Below are positions 19,246 to 28,403 of a stretch of 64,000 nucleotides of DNA, in pieces. Position 1 is the stretch's first letter; every line of letters begins with the position of its first letter. The stretch lies in assembly GCF_002855515.1 (NCBI RefSeq), contig NZ_PKRP01000005.1, positions 62,001-126,000 on the forward strand, written 5' to 3'. The notes below the pieces were generated by a model. The model saw only the letters and a list, made by a program, of their open reading frames with translations, had not been told where the DNA came from and did not search any database. The position numbers were made by a program, and so were the translations under genes. This DNA is from Rhizobium sp. TH135 (GTDB lineage Bacteria; Pseudomonadota; Alphaproteobacteria; Rhizobiales; Rhizobiaceae).

Positions 19246-19872
19246 CTAACAGAAACCGGCCTGCTTTAACAATTTGTAGGCTTCAATGACAGCGCGAAAA
19301 CGCTCTTCAGAAGCCCTGTCTCCGCCATTTGCGTCAGGATGGTGTTTTTTTACAAGATCCTTGTAGCGGGTCTTGATGTCGGTCGGCGTGGAGCTGACGT
19401 TAAGCCCAAGCGTATCAAGGGCTTTTGCCTCGAGAGTCTTGAGTTTTCGATCCGCCGCCTGATAGCGCGACGCACCGCCGCGTCCCTGCTGGACGAAGCC
19501 GAACGGGTCCTTCATGCGCGCCTGTGACGCAGCCGAACCGGAGCGCATGGTGGAGTGAAGCGGGCTTGCTTTCGCCGCCTTGTTGACGCCGACGGTCCAG
19601 GTGGGACGATGACCGGTGATCGCCTCCTTCTGGTAGCGCGCGATCTCGGTGTCCGAGAGGCCGGAGAAGTAGTTGTAGCCCTTGTTGTAATCCTTCACGT
19701 GCTCGAAGCAGAACAGGAAGAACTGGCCTTCGGCATGGCGGCCCACAGGTGCGCGATGAGCACCCGGCTTGTCGCAGCCGTCCCATTGGCACACTGGATT
19801 GGATGGCTCGGGCTCGGCCTCCCGCTTTCGCCGGGTCCGGATCCGATCGAAGTATTTCGAGTCGAGTTTCAT
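19246..19872 (-). CDS. J-domain molecular chaperone protein
   Basis: A 208-residue protein whose J domain lies at the C terminus: [22 protein letters not shown], then [11 protein letters not shown] with the HPD tripeptide that stimulates Hsp70 ATPase. The N-terminal half has [15 protein letters not shown], a short Cys/His cluster that may bind zinc, and [10 protein letters not shown]. This arrangement is common in alphaproteobacteria next to cobS. I placed the start at MKLDSKYF (ATG at 19872). The client is unknown; the position beside cobST may be only positional. Confidence 0.88.
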   Translation of the reverse strand: MKLDSKYFDRIRTRRKREAEPEPSNPVCQWDGCDKPGAHRAPVGRHAEGQFFLFCFEHVKDYNKGYNYFSGLSDTEIARYQKEAITGHRPTWTVGVNKAAKASPLHSTMRSGSAASQARMKDPFGFVQQGRGGASRYQAADRKLKTLEAKALDTLGLNVSSTPTDIKTRYKDLVKKHHPDANGGDRASEERFRAVIEAYKLLKQAGFC

Positions 19873-19974
19873 GCCGTAATTATGGGGCGTAGGCTGGAGG
19901 CGGACAAGAATTGACAAACCGGTTTGTTACGCGCTTTGTGGGGCGTTTTGCGAAGCAGCAGGAAGAGGCAGACC

Positions 19975-20256
19975 ATGTCGGTAAAGAGCCGGATCGAGAC
20001 CCGTCTCACGGAGGCTTTCAGCCCCGAACGCCTCGTCGTGTTAGACGAGAGCCACCACCATGCCGGCCACCAGCCTGATATCACCGGCACCGGCGAGACC
20101 CATATGCGTGTGCGGATCGTCGCGGCTGCCTTTGAGGGCATGACACGGCTCGCCCGCCACAGGGCCGTCACCGATCTGCTGAAGCCCGAGCTGGACGCCG
20201 GCCTGCATGCGCTCGCCATCGAGCCCGCCGCCCCGGGCGAGCCCACACGCTGGTAA
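19975..20256 (+). CDS. bolA: BolA-family protein
   Basis: A 93-residue protein with the BolA fold signature: SRIETRLTEAF, LVVLDESHHHAGH with the His cluster used with monothiol glutaredoxins to hold a [2Fe-2S] cluster, and HRAVTDLLKPELDAGLHAL. BolA proteins act in iron and stress responses. The ATG at 19975 follows GGAAGAGG. It is divergent from the J-domain gene. Confidence 0.92.
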   Translation: MSVKSRIETRLTEAFSPERLVVLDESHHHAGHQPDITGTGETHMRVRIVAAAFEGMTRLARHRAVTDLLKPELDAGLHALAIEPAAPGEPTRW

Positions 20257-20268
20257 ACTCGGATACGA

Positions 20269-21579
20269 TCATTCCGCCGGTTCGGCGGCGTCGATCGGGC
20301 GGATGCGCAGGCGCGTGATACGGTTCTTCTCACGCTTCAACACGATGAAGCGCTTGCCGTAGAAGGTGAAAGCCTGGCGCTCCTCGGGGATCGATTTCGA
20401 CTCGTGGATGACGAGACCGGCAATCGTGGTCGCCTCTTCGTCCGGCAGCAGCCAGTCCATGGCGCGGTTGAGATCGCGGATCGGCACGCCGCCGTCGACG
20501 ACGATCGAGCCGTCGCTGTCCTGGCGAACGCCCTGGATCTCCAGATCGTGTTCGTCCGAGATGTCCCCGACGATCTCTTCCAGAATGTCTTCCAGCGTCA
20601 CCACGCCCTGCACCTCGCCATACTCGTCAACGACGACGGCAAAATGGGTCTTGCGGCGCAGGAAGGCGTTGAGCTGGTCCTTGAGGTTGGTGGTGTCAGG
20701 CACGAACCAGGGCTTCTGCGCGATCTTGACGATATCGAGATCCTGCGGCTCGACATTCGGCTCGGCCAGCGCCCGGATCAGATCCTTGGCATGGATGACA
20801 CCGATGATGTTGTCGGTCGCGCCACGCCAGACCGGCATGCGCGTATAGGGGCTTTCGAGAATATTGCGGATCGCGACCTCCGGCGGCTCGTCGGCATTGA
20901 CGGCGCGCATGGCGGTGCGGTGGATCATGATATCGGAGACTTCAAGCTCGCCGAGATCGAGAACACCGCCGAGACGGTCGCGGTCGGCCTTCACGACGGA
21001 CCCTTCACGATGCAGGAGCGCCACAGCACCGCGCAGTTCCTCATGCGCTGAAAGCATCGACGCCTCGCCGGAAATCGAAACACCGAACAGGCCGAGCAAC
21101 TTGCGCACGATCCAGTTGACCAGGCTGGAGAGCGGACCGACAACCGCCACGTAGGGGCGCACGAGCGGCGCCACAAACAGTGCAAACCGCTCTGGTGTCG
21201 AGATCGCCCAGCTCTTCGGCAGAACTTCCGAGAAGATGACGAGCAGGACCGTCATCAAAAGCGTGGCGATGGCAACGCCTGAATCTCCGAACAGGCCAAG
21301 GAAGAGGCTGGTCGTCAAGGACGAGGCGAGAATGTTGACCAGGTTATTACCGATCAGCAGGGCACCGATCAGCCTGTCACGCCGCTCGATCAGGAAATTG
21401 ACCACGCCCGCGCGCAAATCGCCATTCACCTCAAGGCTATGCATGCGCGCACGAGACGTTGCCGTAAGCGCCGTCTCAGACCCGGAGAAGAAGGCAGAGG
21501 CACAGATCAAGAGCAGGATGGCGACCAGGGTCAGCCAGTATTCGCCGAGACTGGCAAGGATTTGCTCGATCATCATCAT
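20269..21579 (-). CDS. CNNM/CorC-type transporter-associated protein (DUF21-CBS-CorC)
   Basis: A 436-residue protein with an N-terminal DUF21 membrane domain (GSETALTATSRARMHSLE is the signature), paired CBS domains in the middle (MIHRTAMRAVNADE and AVVVDEYGEVQGVVTLEDILEE), and a C-terminal CorC_HlyC domain. Family members are linked to Mg2+ or Co2+ efflux. Three consecutive ATGs (21579, 21576, 21573) are possible starts; the first overlaps the aroB stop by 4 bp. It is the last gene of an aroK-aroB-corC-like operon, a common rhizobial order. Confidence 0.92.
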   Translation of the reverse strand: MMMIEQILASLGEYWLTLVAILLLICASAFFSGSETALTATSRARMHSLEVNGDLRAGVVNFLIERRDRLIGALLIGNNLVNILASSLTTSLFLGLFGDSGVAIATLLMTVLLVIFSEVLPKSWAISTPERFALFVAPLVRPYVAVVGPLSSLVNWIVRKLLGLFGVSISGEASMLSAHEELRGAVALLHREGSVVKADRDRLGGVLDLGELEVSDIMIHRTAMRAVNADEPPEVAIRNILESPYTRMPVWRGATDNIIGVIHAKDLIRALAEPNVEPQDLDIVKIAQKPWFVPDTTNLKDQLNAFLRRKTHFAVVVDEYGEVQGVVTLEDILEEIVGDISDEHDLEIQGVRQDSDGSIVVDGGVPIRDLNRAMDWLLPDEEATTIAGLVIHESKSIPEERQAFTFYGKRFIVLKREKNRITRLRIRPIDAAEPAE

Positions 21580-22700
21580 GGACGCATCTCCTCGATAAAA
21601 CGCTGGACTTCGGAGGCGGGCACGTCGTCGGCGACAAAGGATTGGCCGAGACCGCGGGTGAGGATGAAGGTGAGCTTGCCGCTTTTCACCTTCTTGTCCT
21701 GGGCGATGGCATCCATCAGCACTTCCGTCGGCGGCAGTTCGCCGGGGATCTGGTCCATGCGAGTGGGCAGGCCGACGGCCTTCAGATGCGCTTCGACACG
21801 ATCCGCAAGATCCGGGCTTGCAAGGTTCATGCGGGCAGAGAAGCGATGGGCGAGCACCATGCCGATCGACACGCCCTCACCATGCACCAGACGGCTGCTG
21901 TCATACTGGGTTGCGGCTTCGAGCGCGTGTCCGAAGGTGTGGCCGAGATTGAGCAGCGCGCGGCGACCGTTTTCACGCTCGTCGGCAGCCACCACATCGG
22001 CCTTGGCCTGACAGGAAACGGCAATCGCCTCGATGCGCGCCGCACCGCCGGCAAACACATCGCGCCAGTTGTTCTCCAGCCATTCGAAGAAATCAGGCTT
22101 GTCGATCAGGCCATATTTCGCAACTTCGGCATACCCGGCGCGAAATTCGCGCTCCGACAGCGTGTCGAGCACATCGGTATCGGCGAGCACGAGATCGGGC
22201 TGGTTGAAGATACCGACGAGGTTCTTGCCCTGGCGAGCATTGATGCCGGTCTTGCCGCCAACCGAGCTGTCGACCTGGGACAAAAGCGAGGTCGGGATCT
22301 GCACGAAGCGCACGCCACGGCGCACGATGCCGGCGGCAAAGCCGGTGAGATCGCCGATGACGCCGCCGCCAAGCGCAATCACCGTATCGTTGCGCTCGAT
22401 GCGCGCTTCGAGCAGGACGTCGCAGACCTTGGTAAGATAGTCGAAGCTTTTGGTCTTCTCGCCGGCCGGAAGGGTCACTGAGACTGCCTCGATGCCATCG
22501 GTCTGCAGGCTGTCCATCAACCCGTCGAGATAACGCGCGCCGACATTTTCGTCCGTGACGATGGCGGCACGGCGACCCTTGATGCGGCTCGTGATCTCGC
22601 CGCCGGCACGCGCCATGAGGCCGGGTCCGATCAGGATATCATAGGAGCGCTCGCCCAGCGGCACATGCACCAGGCGTTCCGATGTCTCGAGCTTCGTCAT
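21576..22700 (-). CDS. aroB: 3-dehydroquinate synthase
   Basis: AroB converts DAHP to 3-dehydroquinate in the shikimate pathway. The 374-residue protein has the NAD-binding region ALGGGVIGDLTGFAAGIVRRG, the metal site in EVAKYGLI, and the His-containing block LLNLGHTFGHALE. The length is normal. It overlaps aroK and the next gene by 4 bp each, so the three are probably translated in a coupled way. Confidence 0.96.
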   Translation of the reverse strand: MTKLETSERLVHVPLGERSYDILIGPGLMARAGGEITSRIKGRRAAIVTDENVGARYLDGLMDSLQTDGIEAVSVTLPAGEKTKSFDYLTKVCDVLLEARIERNDTVIALGGGVIGDLTGFAAGIVRRGVRFVQIPTSLLSQVDSSVGGKTGINARQGKNLVGIFNQPDLVLADTDVLDTLSEREFRAGYAEVAKYGLIDKPDFFEWLENNWRDVFAGGAARIEAIAVSCQAKADVVAADERENGRRALLNLGHTFGHALEAATQYDSSRLVHGEGVSIGMVLAHRFSARMNLASPDLADRVEAHLKAVGLPTRMDQIPGELPPTEVLMDAIAQDKKVKSGKLTFILTRGLGQSFVADDVPASEVQRFIEEMRP

Positions 22701-23287
22701 TGCGTCTTGTCCTTGCCGAAATGTTCGATCACCGAGGTCAGGACCTCATTGGCGATGACTTCCTTGCGCACGTCGCGCGATTGGACGGTGATGTCGGCGA
22801 GCCCGTAGATGGGATAACGCTTGTCCATCAGGTCCTGAAGTGTCTGCTTCGGGTTCTCTGTCTTCAGAAGCGGCCGATGATCCCGCTTGTTGACACGTTC
22901 CCAGAGCACGTCGAGGTCGGCACTGAGCCAGACCGAAACACCGCCCCGCTCGATCTGCTTGCGGGTCTTTTCGTTGATGAAGGCCCCGCCGCCGGTGGAG
23001 ACGACGCGTGGCCCGGTTCTGAGCAGGCGCTTGATCACGCGGGTTTCGAGCGCCCGGAACTCCTCCTCGCCGTAAGCAGCAAAGAGTTCGGAAATCGACA
23101 TGCGCGAGACCCGCTCGATCTCGGTATCGGTGTCGATGAAAGGCAGCCCGAGTTGCTGGGCAACGATGCGGCCGATCGCCGACTTGCCAGCGCCCATCAG
23201 GCCGACGAGAACGAGATTGCGTTTGCCGAGCGCCGCCTTGGCGCGCTCACCCAGACTGGGAGCAAGGTTGAGGATCGTATCGGTCAT
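22697..23287 (-). CDS. aroK: Shikimate kinase
   Basis: AroK phosphorylates shikimate with ATP. Walker A GLMGAGKSAIG, the shikimate-binding region DTDTEIERVSRMSI, the EFRALE block, STGGGAF and the lid region NKRDHRPLL are all present. I used the ATG at 23287 (MTDTILN), giving 196 residues; ATG 23323 (MSIGHE) is also in frame but has no ribosome binding site. It heads the aroK-aroB operon. Confidence 0.94.
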   Translation of the reverse strand: MTDTILNLAPSLGERAKAALGKRNLVLVGLMGAGKSAIGRIVAQQLGLPFIDTDTEIERVSRMSISELFAAYGEEEFRALETRVIKRLLRTGPRVVSTGGGAFINEKTRKQIERGGVSVWLSADLDVLWERVNKRDHRPLLKTENPKQTLQDLMDKRYPIYGLADITVQSRDVRKEVIANEVLTSVIEHFGKDKTQ

Positions 23288-23431
23288 CGGCCTGTTCACG
23301 ACTGTTTCATGACCTATTGACATATAGGAGGCTAGCGTCAAGCCATGGCTGCAATTCCAAGGGACCTGTCCCGGCCTTGGTAAACGCCATGCTTGAACCT
23401 ATGTGTTGTGACGACAGGTTAAGGACCGACC

Positions 23432-23584
23432 ATGCCCACACTGTTTCGCTTCCTCTTCGTCTGCGGGACCATCGTCGGCCTGGTCTATGTGACCATGTGG
23501 TCGTTTGCGGTCTTCGTTGAGCCACGAGAGCGGGACGTCACCGTGCGCATTCCCTCGGAGCGGATCAATCCGGTCGAGCAGTAG
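23432..23584 (+). CDS. Small single-span membrane protein (50 residues)
   Basis: A short reading frame starts with [12 protein letters not shown] and continues with one hydrophobic helix ([17 protein letters not shown]), then a polar tail with [16 protein letters not shown]. An AAGGA lies eight bases before the ATG. It ends 13 bp before xerD, on the same strand. The clean membrane-span-plus-charged-tail form and spacing suggest a real conserved small protein. Function unknown. Confidence 0.7.
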   Translation: MPTLFRFLFVCGTIVGLVYVTMWSFAVFVEPRERDVTVRIPSERINPVEQ

Positions 23585-23597
23585 CAGGAACCACTTC

Positions 23598-24539
23598 ATG
23601 TCGGATCTCAGCAGCGCGCGCGTCGAAGCCTTCCTGGAAATGCTGAGCGCAGAGCGCGGGGCAGCCGAAAACACGCTCATCTCCTATCAGCGCGATCTCG
23701 ACGATCTCTCGGACTTCCTGTCGGGCCGCAAGGTGAGCCTGGGTGCTGCAACACGCGACGACCTCACAGCCTACCTTTCCGACCTCGCCCGGCGCGGCTT
23801 CCAGCCGACCTCCCAGGCAAGGCGCCTGTCGGCCATGCGGCAGTTCTACAAGTTTCTGTATGCGGAGGGCCTGCGCGGCGACGATCCGACATCGATCCTC
23901 GATGCGCCGAAGAAATCTAGGCCCCTGCCCAAGGTGCTCTCGGTCGAGGATGTGACGGGGCTGCTGTCGCTTGCCGAAGCGGAGGCGAACCTCGAGGGAC
24001 CGGATCAGCCCACGAAGATCCGCAGGCAGGCACTGCTCGAACTTCTCTATGCAACCGGCATGCGTGTGAGCGAACTTGTCTCGCTTCCGGTAAAGGTGCT
24101 GACCCAGGAAGGCCGGTTCCTTCTGGTGCGCGGCAAGGGCAACAAGGAACGGCTGGTGCCGCTGTCACGCACAGCCATCGAGGCACTCGCCCGATACGGT
24201 AAAATCCGGGGGGCTGACCCGGCACAGGCAGACAGTCCCTTCCTCTTTCCCGCAGCGAGCAAGGAGGGCTACGTGCCCCGCCAGGTCTTCGCCCGTGAAC
24301 TCAAGGATCTGGCGACCCGGGCCGGTTTGTCGGCCAATGCGGTCTCTCCGCACGTGCTCAGACACGCCTTCGCAAGCCACCTTCTCGGCAATGGTGCGGA
24401 CCTGCGCGCCGTGCAGGAACTGCTCGGCCACAGCGACATTTCAACGACACAAATCTATACGCATGTGCTCGATGAACGCCTGCAGCAACTGGTGCATACG
24501 CATCACCCCCTTGCAAAACAGGCCAAAAACCCCGATTAG
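23598..24539 (+). CDS. xerD: Site-specific tyrosine recombinase XerD
   Basis: XerD resolves chromosome dimers at dif with XerC and FtsK. The 313-residue protein has an N-terminal SAM-like domain ([23 protein letters not shown]) and a catalytic domain with Arg in [15 protein letters not shown], Lys in [25 protein letters not shown], a second His in [16 protein letters not shown], and the Tyr nucleophile in IYTHV. I placed the start at ATG 23598 (MSDLSSA). It follows the small membrane protein gene and precedes accA. Confidence 0.95.
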   Translation: MSDLSSARVEAFLEMLSAERGAAENTLISYQRDLDDLSDFLSGRKVSLGAATRDDLTAYLSDLARRGFQPTSQARRLSAMRQFYKFLYAEGLRGDDPTSILDAPKKSRPLPKVLSVEDVTGLLSLAEAEANLEGPDQPTKIRRQALLELLYATGMRVSELVSLPVKVLTQEGRFLLVRGKGNKERLVPLSRTAIEALARYGKIRGADPAQADSPFLFPAASKEGYVPRQVFARELKDLATRAGLSANAVSPHVLRHAFASHLLGNGADLRAVQELLGHSDISTTQIYTHVLDERLQQLVHTHHPLAKQAKNPD

Positions 24540-24601
24540 GACCGGCAAAGCCGGTTCCTGAGGGCAGCGAGCGCCAGGAACGAACGATCGGAACGGAGTT
24601 C

Positions 24602-25555
24602 ATGCACAACTATCTCGACTTCGAAAAGCCAATCTCCGACCTCGAGGCCAAGATCCGCGAACTGAAGAAGATCGCGGAAGAGGACGAGAGCATCGACACG
24701 TCTGAAGAGATCAGCCGGCTGGAAAGCCGCGTCGACGAGGCGATGGTGGAGATCTATTCGAAGCTCAACGCCTGGCAGAAGACGCAGGTCGCGCGCCATC
24801 CGCAGCGTCCGCATTTCGTCGACTATGCCGAAGCGCTGTTCACCGAATTCACGCCGCTGGCCGGCGACCGCAAGTTTGCCGAGGACGCTGCCATCCAGGC
24901 CGGCCTCGCCCGCTTCCGCGGCCAGCCGGTCGCCGTGATCGGCCAGGAAAAGGGCAACGACACCAAGTCGCGCATCAAGCACAACTTCGGCAGCCCGCGT
25001 CCCGAAGGCTACCGCAAGGCGATCCGCGTTATGGAGATGGCCGACCGCTTCGGCCTGCCAGTCATCACCCTGATCGACACGGCAGGCGCCTACCCGGGCG
25101 TTGGCGCGGAAGAGCGCGGCCAGGCGGAAGCGATTGCCCGCTCCACCGAGATGTGCCTCGGCCTCAAGGTTCCGATGGTCTCCGTCGTTATCGGCGAAGG
25201 TGGCTCGGGCGGCGCGATTGCTATTGCGACCGGCAACCGCGTCTACATGCTGGAACACGCGATCTATTCGGTCATCTCGCCGGAAGGTGCGGCCTCGATC
25301 CTCTGGCGCGACTCGACCCGCGCCAAGGAAGCTGCGACCAACATGAAGATCACGGCGGAAGACCTGAAGGGTCTTGGCATCATCGACGCCATCATTCCGG
25401 AGCCTGTCGGCGGCGCGCATCGCGCACCGGACCGGGTGATCGGCATGACCGGTGACGTGATTGCCAGTGCGCTTGCCGAACTGACCCCGCTGCCGGGCGA
25501 CAAGCTGCGCGCCGACCGCCGCCAGAAATTCCTCGATATCGGCCGCAATCTCTGA
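24602..25555 (+). CDS. accA: Acetyl-CoA carboxylase carboxyltransferase subunit alpha
   Basis: AccA forms the carboxyltransferase of acetyl-CoA carboxylase with AccD, the first step of fatty acid synthesis. The 317-residue protein opens with the family sequence [15 protein letters not shown], has a coiled segment, and then the crotonase-like core with the oxyanion-hole glycines in [15 protein letters not shown]. The length is standard. The 62 bp gap after xerD shows no terminator, so readthrough from xerD is possible. Confidence 0.97.
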   Translation: MHNYLDFEKPISDLEAKIRELKKIAEEDESIDTSEEISRLESRVDEAMVEIYSKLNAWQKTQVARHPQRPHFVDYAEALFTEFTPLAGDRKFAEDAAIQAGLARFRGQPVAVIGQEKGNDTKSRIKHNFGSPRPEGYRKAIRVMEMADRFGLPVITLIDTAGAYPGVGAEERGQAEAIARSTEMCLGLKVPMVSVVIGEGGSGGAIAIATGNRVYMLEHAIYSVISPEGAASILWRDSTRAKEAATNMKITAEDLKGLGIIDAIIPEPVGGAHRAPDRVIGMTGDVIASALAELTPLPGDKLRADRRQKFLDIGRNL

Positions 25556-25737
25556 GGTTTCGCTTCAGGGCTGCGACCATCCGCCATCACTCCGCCGCTT
25601 TGCAGGACTAGCGCCGGAAGACCGATGGCGAAATCGGTGGCGATTGGTTTATAATTTGTGAAGAAAGCAGTTCTAAACTACGCATGAAAAGGCTCGTTTC
25701 GAGCCGCAACATGTGTTCCTGGAAAGAGCGTTCGCGC

Positions 25738-26985
25738 ATGCGCTTGACATCGACGGCCCTGGTTCTGTTATTCACCGCCGCCCTGGCTGGCTGCAACGAT
25801 ACGTTGGAGAGCGCGGCCTATGATACGCCGCGGGTCTCCAACAAGGTCGAGCAGCCTCTGCCTGCTCGCCTGATTGCCGAAATCCAGAAGAAGGGCATGG
25901 ATCGCAACTCGCCGATCATGCTCCGTATCTTCAAGGAAGAGGGCAAGCTCGAGGTCTGGAAGGCAAAGACCAACAACCGCTTCGACAAGGTCGTGGAATA
26001 CGACATCTGTGCCTGGTCGGGCCGGCTAGGCCCGAAGGTGAAGGAAGGCGACCGCCAGGCGCCGGAAGGCTTCTATCCGCTGACGCCTTACCACCTGAAC
26101 CCGAATTCCAAGTATTTCCTCGCCATCAATACCGGCTTCCCGAACCAGTTCGACCGCGCAAACGGCCGCACCGGCACGCATCTGATGATCCATGGCGCCT
26201 GCTCGTCTTCGGGCTGCTATTCCATGACCGATGCCCAGATGCTGGAAATCTATGCCTTCGCGCGTGACGCCTTCAAGGGCGGCCAGCAGGCAGTTCAGCT
26301 GCAGGCCTTCCCGTTCCGCATGACGGCCGAAAACATGGCGCGCCACCGCCACAGTCCACACTATGATTTCTGGAAAACGCTGAAGGTCGGCTACGACCAC
26401 TTCGAAGTGACCAAGCGTCCCCCGGAGGTCAATGTCTGCGAGAAGAAGTATGTCTTCAACCAGACGGCTCCAGCCGGATCGAGCTTCAATCCGCAGGGCG
26501 CCTGCCCGCCGATCAGCACGCCTCCGGCCCTGTCCGTCGCGCTCAACGGCTACAACGAGGCCTATGATGCAGCCTATGCCAAGGCGCTGAAGAAATACGA
26601 CGGCAAGATCTGGTACGATCCGACCGAAGCCGAGCGCAAGGCGCTGGTGGCGGACCTTCGCAAGTCGCGCTCGCATGATCTTGCTTTCGCACCGACGGGT
26701 TCTGCCCTAAAGGCCGGCAAGCTGCTCGACATCGACGATGTCCCTCCTGCCATGTCGACACCCGCCAATGGGACCGCTGCCGTCAACCAGATGGCGACCA
26801 ACCCGAACGGCGATCCGCAGGCCCAGGCCGCACAGACCGCGCCGACCACCACTGCCGCCGCGGCAGCGGCTCCGGGAACAACCGTCATCCCCGTCCCGCA
26901 GCCGAACCCGCTCGCCCCTGCACCGCAGACGGCACAGGCGACTCCCGAAGTAGCACCTAAGAAGCCCTTCTGGAAGCTCTGGTAA
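25738..26985 (+). CDS. L,D-transpeptidase family lipoprotein
   Basis: A 415-residue envelope protein with a signal peptide and lipobox (LLFTAALAGC). The YkuD-type catalytic motif HGACSSSGCYSM, with His and nucleophile Cys, lies near residue 152. The domain is followed by a helical region and a long Pro/Ala/Thr-rich C-terminal tail. Such enzymes form 3-3 cross-links in, or tether proteins to, peptidoglycan. I chose ATG 25738 (MRLTST), directly before the hydrophobic core; ATG 25684 would add 18 residues. Confidence 0.88.
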   Translation: MRLTSTALVLLFTAALAGCNDTLESAAYDTPRVSNKVEQPLPARLIAEIQKKGMDRNSPIMLRIFKEEGKLEVWKAKTNNRFDKVVEYDICAWSGRLGPKVKEGDRQAPEGFYPLTPYHLNPNSKYFLAINTGFPNQFDRANGRTGTHLMIHGACSSSGCYSMTDAQMLEIYAFARDAFKGGQQAVQLQAFPFRMTAENMARHRHSPHYDFWKTLKVGYDHFEVTKRPPEVNVCEKKYVFNQTAPAGSSFNPQGACPPISTPPALSVALNGYNEAYDAAYAKALKKYDGKIWYDPTEAERKALVADLRKSRSHDLAFAPTGSALKAGKLLDIDDVPPAMSTPANGTAAVNQMATNPNGDPQAQAAQTAPTTTAAAAAAPGTTVIPVPQPNPLAPAPQTAQATPEVAPKKPFWKLW

Positions 26986-26989
26986 GAGC

Positions 26990-27250
26990 ATGCCCGAGGC
27001 GCCGACATACGATCTGAGGGGGCTGAAATGCCCCCTTCCCGTTTTGAAGACGCGCCGCCGCATGGCCGACTTGAAGCCCGGTGACGAACTCATCGTGGAG
27101 ACCAGCGATCCTCTCGCCGGCATCGACATTCCGCATTTCTGCAATGAAGACGGCCACCACTTGCTGGCGCAGGAACGGCTGGAGGGCGGCAACCGCTTTC
27201 ATATCCGCAAGGGCGAGACCGAGACCGAGACCTCGGCCGAGACTGGCTAG
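26990..27250 (+). CDS. tusA: TusA-family sulfurtransferase
   Basis: An 86-residue protein with the TusA/SirA/YeeD motif: Y-D-L-R-G-L-K-CPLPVLK, in which the Cys carries persulfide sulfur. The family moves sulfur for tRNA thiolation and molybdopterin or selenium chemistry. The C-terminal tail is Glu/Thr rich (ETETETSAETG), an unusual low-complexity end. It starts 4 bp after the transpeptidase stop and ends overlapping the convergent CobW gene in a shared CTAG. Confidence 0.88.
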   Translation: MPEAPTYDLRGLKCPLPVLKTRRRMADLKPGDELIVETSDPLAGIDIPHFCNEDGHHLLAQERLEGGNRFHIRKGETETETSAETG

Positions 27251-28395
27251 AACTTGAAGCCTGGAATGGACAGCGGATTGTCCATCATCGCGGCGCGGTC
27301 CGGCCGGTCGATCGCAAGCTTGCCGGTGAATGCGCCGAACAGGTCGCGCACATAGCTCTCCGACAGATCCCTGGTGATCAGCACCAGCCGCGTCTTGCGG
27401 TTCGACCCTTCTGGCCAGGCCGGCAGGCGCACCGGCGGATGGAAGATCGACTGCACGCCATGCAGCACCAGCGGCTTGTCGGGCCGGTCGGTGAGCGCCA
27501 CGATCGCCTTCATCCGGAGCAGCTTTTCGCCATGCGTGGAGCGCAGGAGATCGATGAACATGTTGATCGCCATCGGATCGATCGGCTCGTCATGCAGGAT
27601 CGCATAAGAGCGGATCGAGGCACCGTGACGGTTCACGTCGTGCGCATGGTGATGGTGATCGTGGCCATGGCCGTGATGATGGTCGTGACCATGGTGGTGG
27701 TCGTGGTGATGATGATCGTCCGCCGCCATCTCGTCCTTCAGCCAGCGATCGACATCGGCGATCTTGCTTGCAGGATCGTAGAGACCGTTGATCAGCATGG
27801 CAGCCGAGCCGGCGTCCGCAGCGTCACCATCGGTGATCGGCGCGCGCGGATTGAGCGACCGCAGCCGCTGGGTGAGCGCAGATATCGTCGCCTCGTCGGC
27901 GAGCGTCTTCTTGGTGAGGATCAGCCGGTCAGCCACCGCCACCTGCTTATAGGCTTCCGGATAGGCATCGATGGTCGAAAGACCATTGACCGCATCGACG
28001 ACCGTCACGACGCCATCGAGATCGAAATGCTGGGCGACGGCGGGGTGACCCATGACCGACTGCATGACCGGTGCGGGATCGGCAAGCCCGGTCGTCTCGA
28101 TGACGATGCGGGACAACGGCTTGATCCTGCCCGTCTGCATGCCATCGATCAGCTCTGCCAACGTGTCGACCAGCTCACCGCGCACCGTGCAGCAGAGGCA
28201 GCCATCGGAGAGCTCGACCACGGCATCGTTGGAGGCTTCGACCAGGAGATGATCGATCCCGACTTCACCGAATTCGTTGATGATGACGGCCGCATCCTTC
28301 ATCGCCGGATCCTTGAGGAGGCGGTTGAGGAGCGTCGATTTGCCCGCACCGAGGAAGCCGGTGAGGATGGAAACGGGGATGCGGGTCTGGGTCAT
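27247..28395 (-). CDS. CobW/COG0523-family GTPase with His-rich loop
   Basis: A 382-residue G3E GTPase. Walker A GFLGAGKST, the metal-binding GCLCC motif of the family, ETTGLADP as the second region, and a TKKTL block replacing the usual NKXD are visible. A stretch near residues 220-245 is very rich in His and Asp and probably binds or stores Zn2+ or Co2+. COG0523 proteins act as metal chaperones. It could serve zinc or cobalt; cobST are about 9 kb away, but I see no Zur box. Confidence 0.9.
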   Translation of the reverse strand: MTQTRIPVSILTGFLGAGKSTLLNRLLKDPAMKDAAVIINEFGEVGIDHLLVEASNDAVVELSDGCLCCTVRGELVDTLAELIDGMQTGRIKPLSRIVIETTGLADPAPVMQSVMGHPAVAQHFDLDGVVTVVDAVNGLSTIDAYPEAYKQVAVADRLILTKKTLADEATISALTQRLRSLNPRAPITDGDAADAGSAAMLINGLYDPASKIADVDRWLKDEMAADDHHHHDHHHGHDHHHGHGHDHHHHAHDVNRHGASIRSYAILHDEPIDPMAINMFIDLLRSTHGEKLLRMKAIVALTDRPDKPLVLHGVQSIFHPPVRLPAWPEGSNRKTRLVLITRDLSESYVRDLFGAFTGKLAIDRPDRAAMMDNPLSIPGFKF

Positions 28396-28403
28396 GGATC
28401 AGC

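Noticed and set aside
16019..19249. A 1076-codon open frame on the plus strand across cobT and cobS
   Set aside because: It is antisense to two clear genes, its translation has no family features, and long antisense frames are expected in GC-rich DNA with biased codon use.
27630..27720. Short GTG/ATG-rich repeats that might be a CRISPR or tandem array
   Set aside because: They are codon repeats for the His/Asp/Gly loop of the CobW protein, in frame and without spacers.
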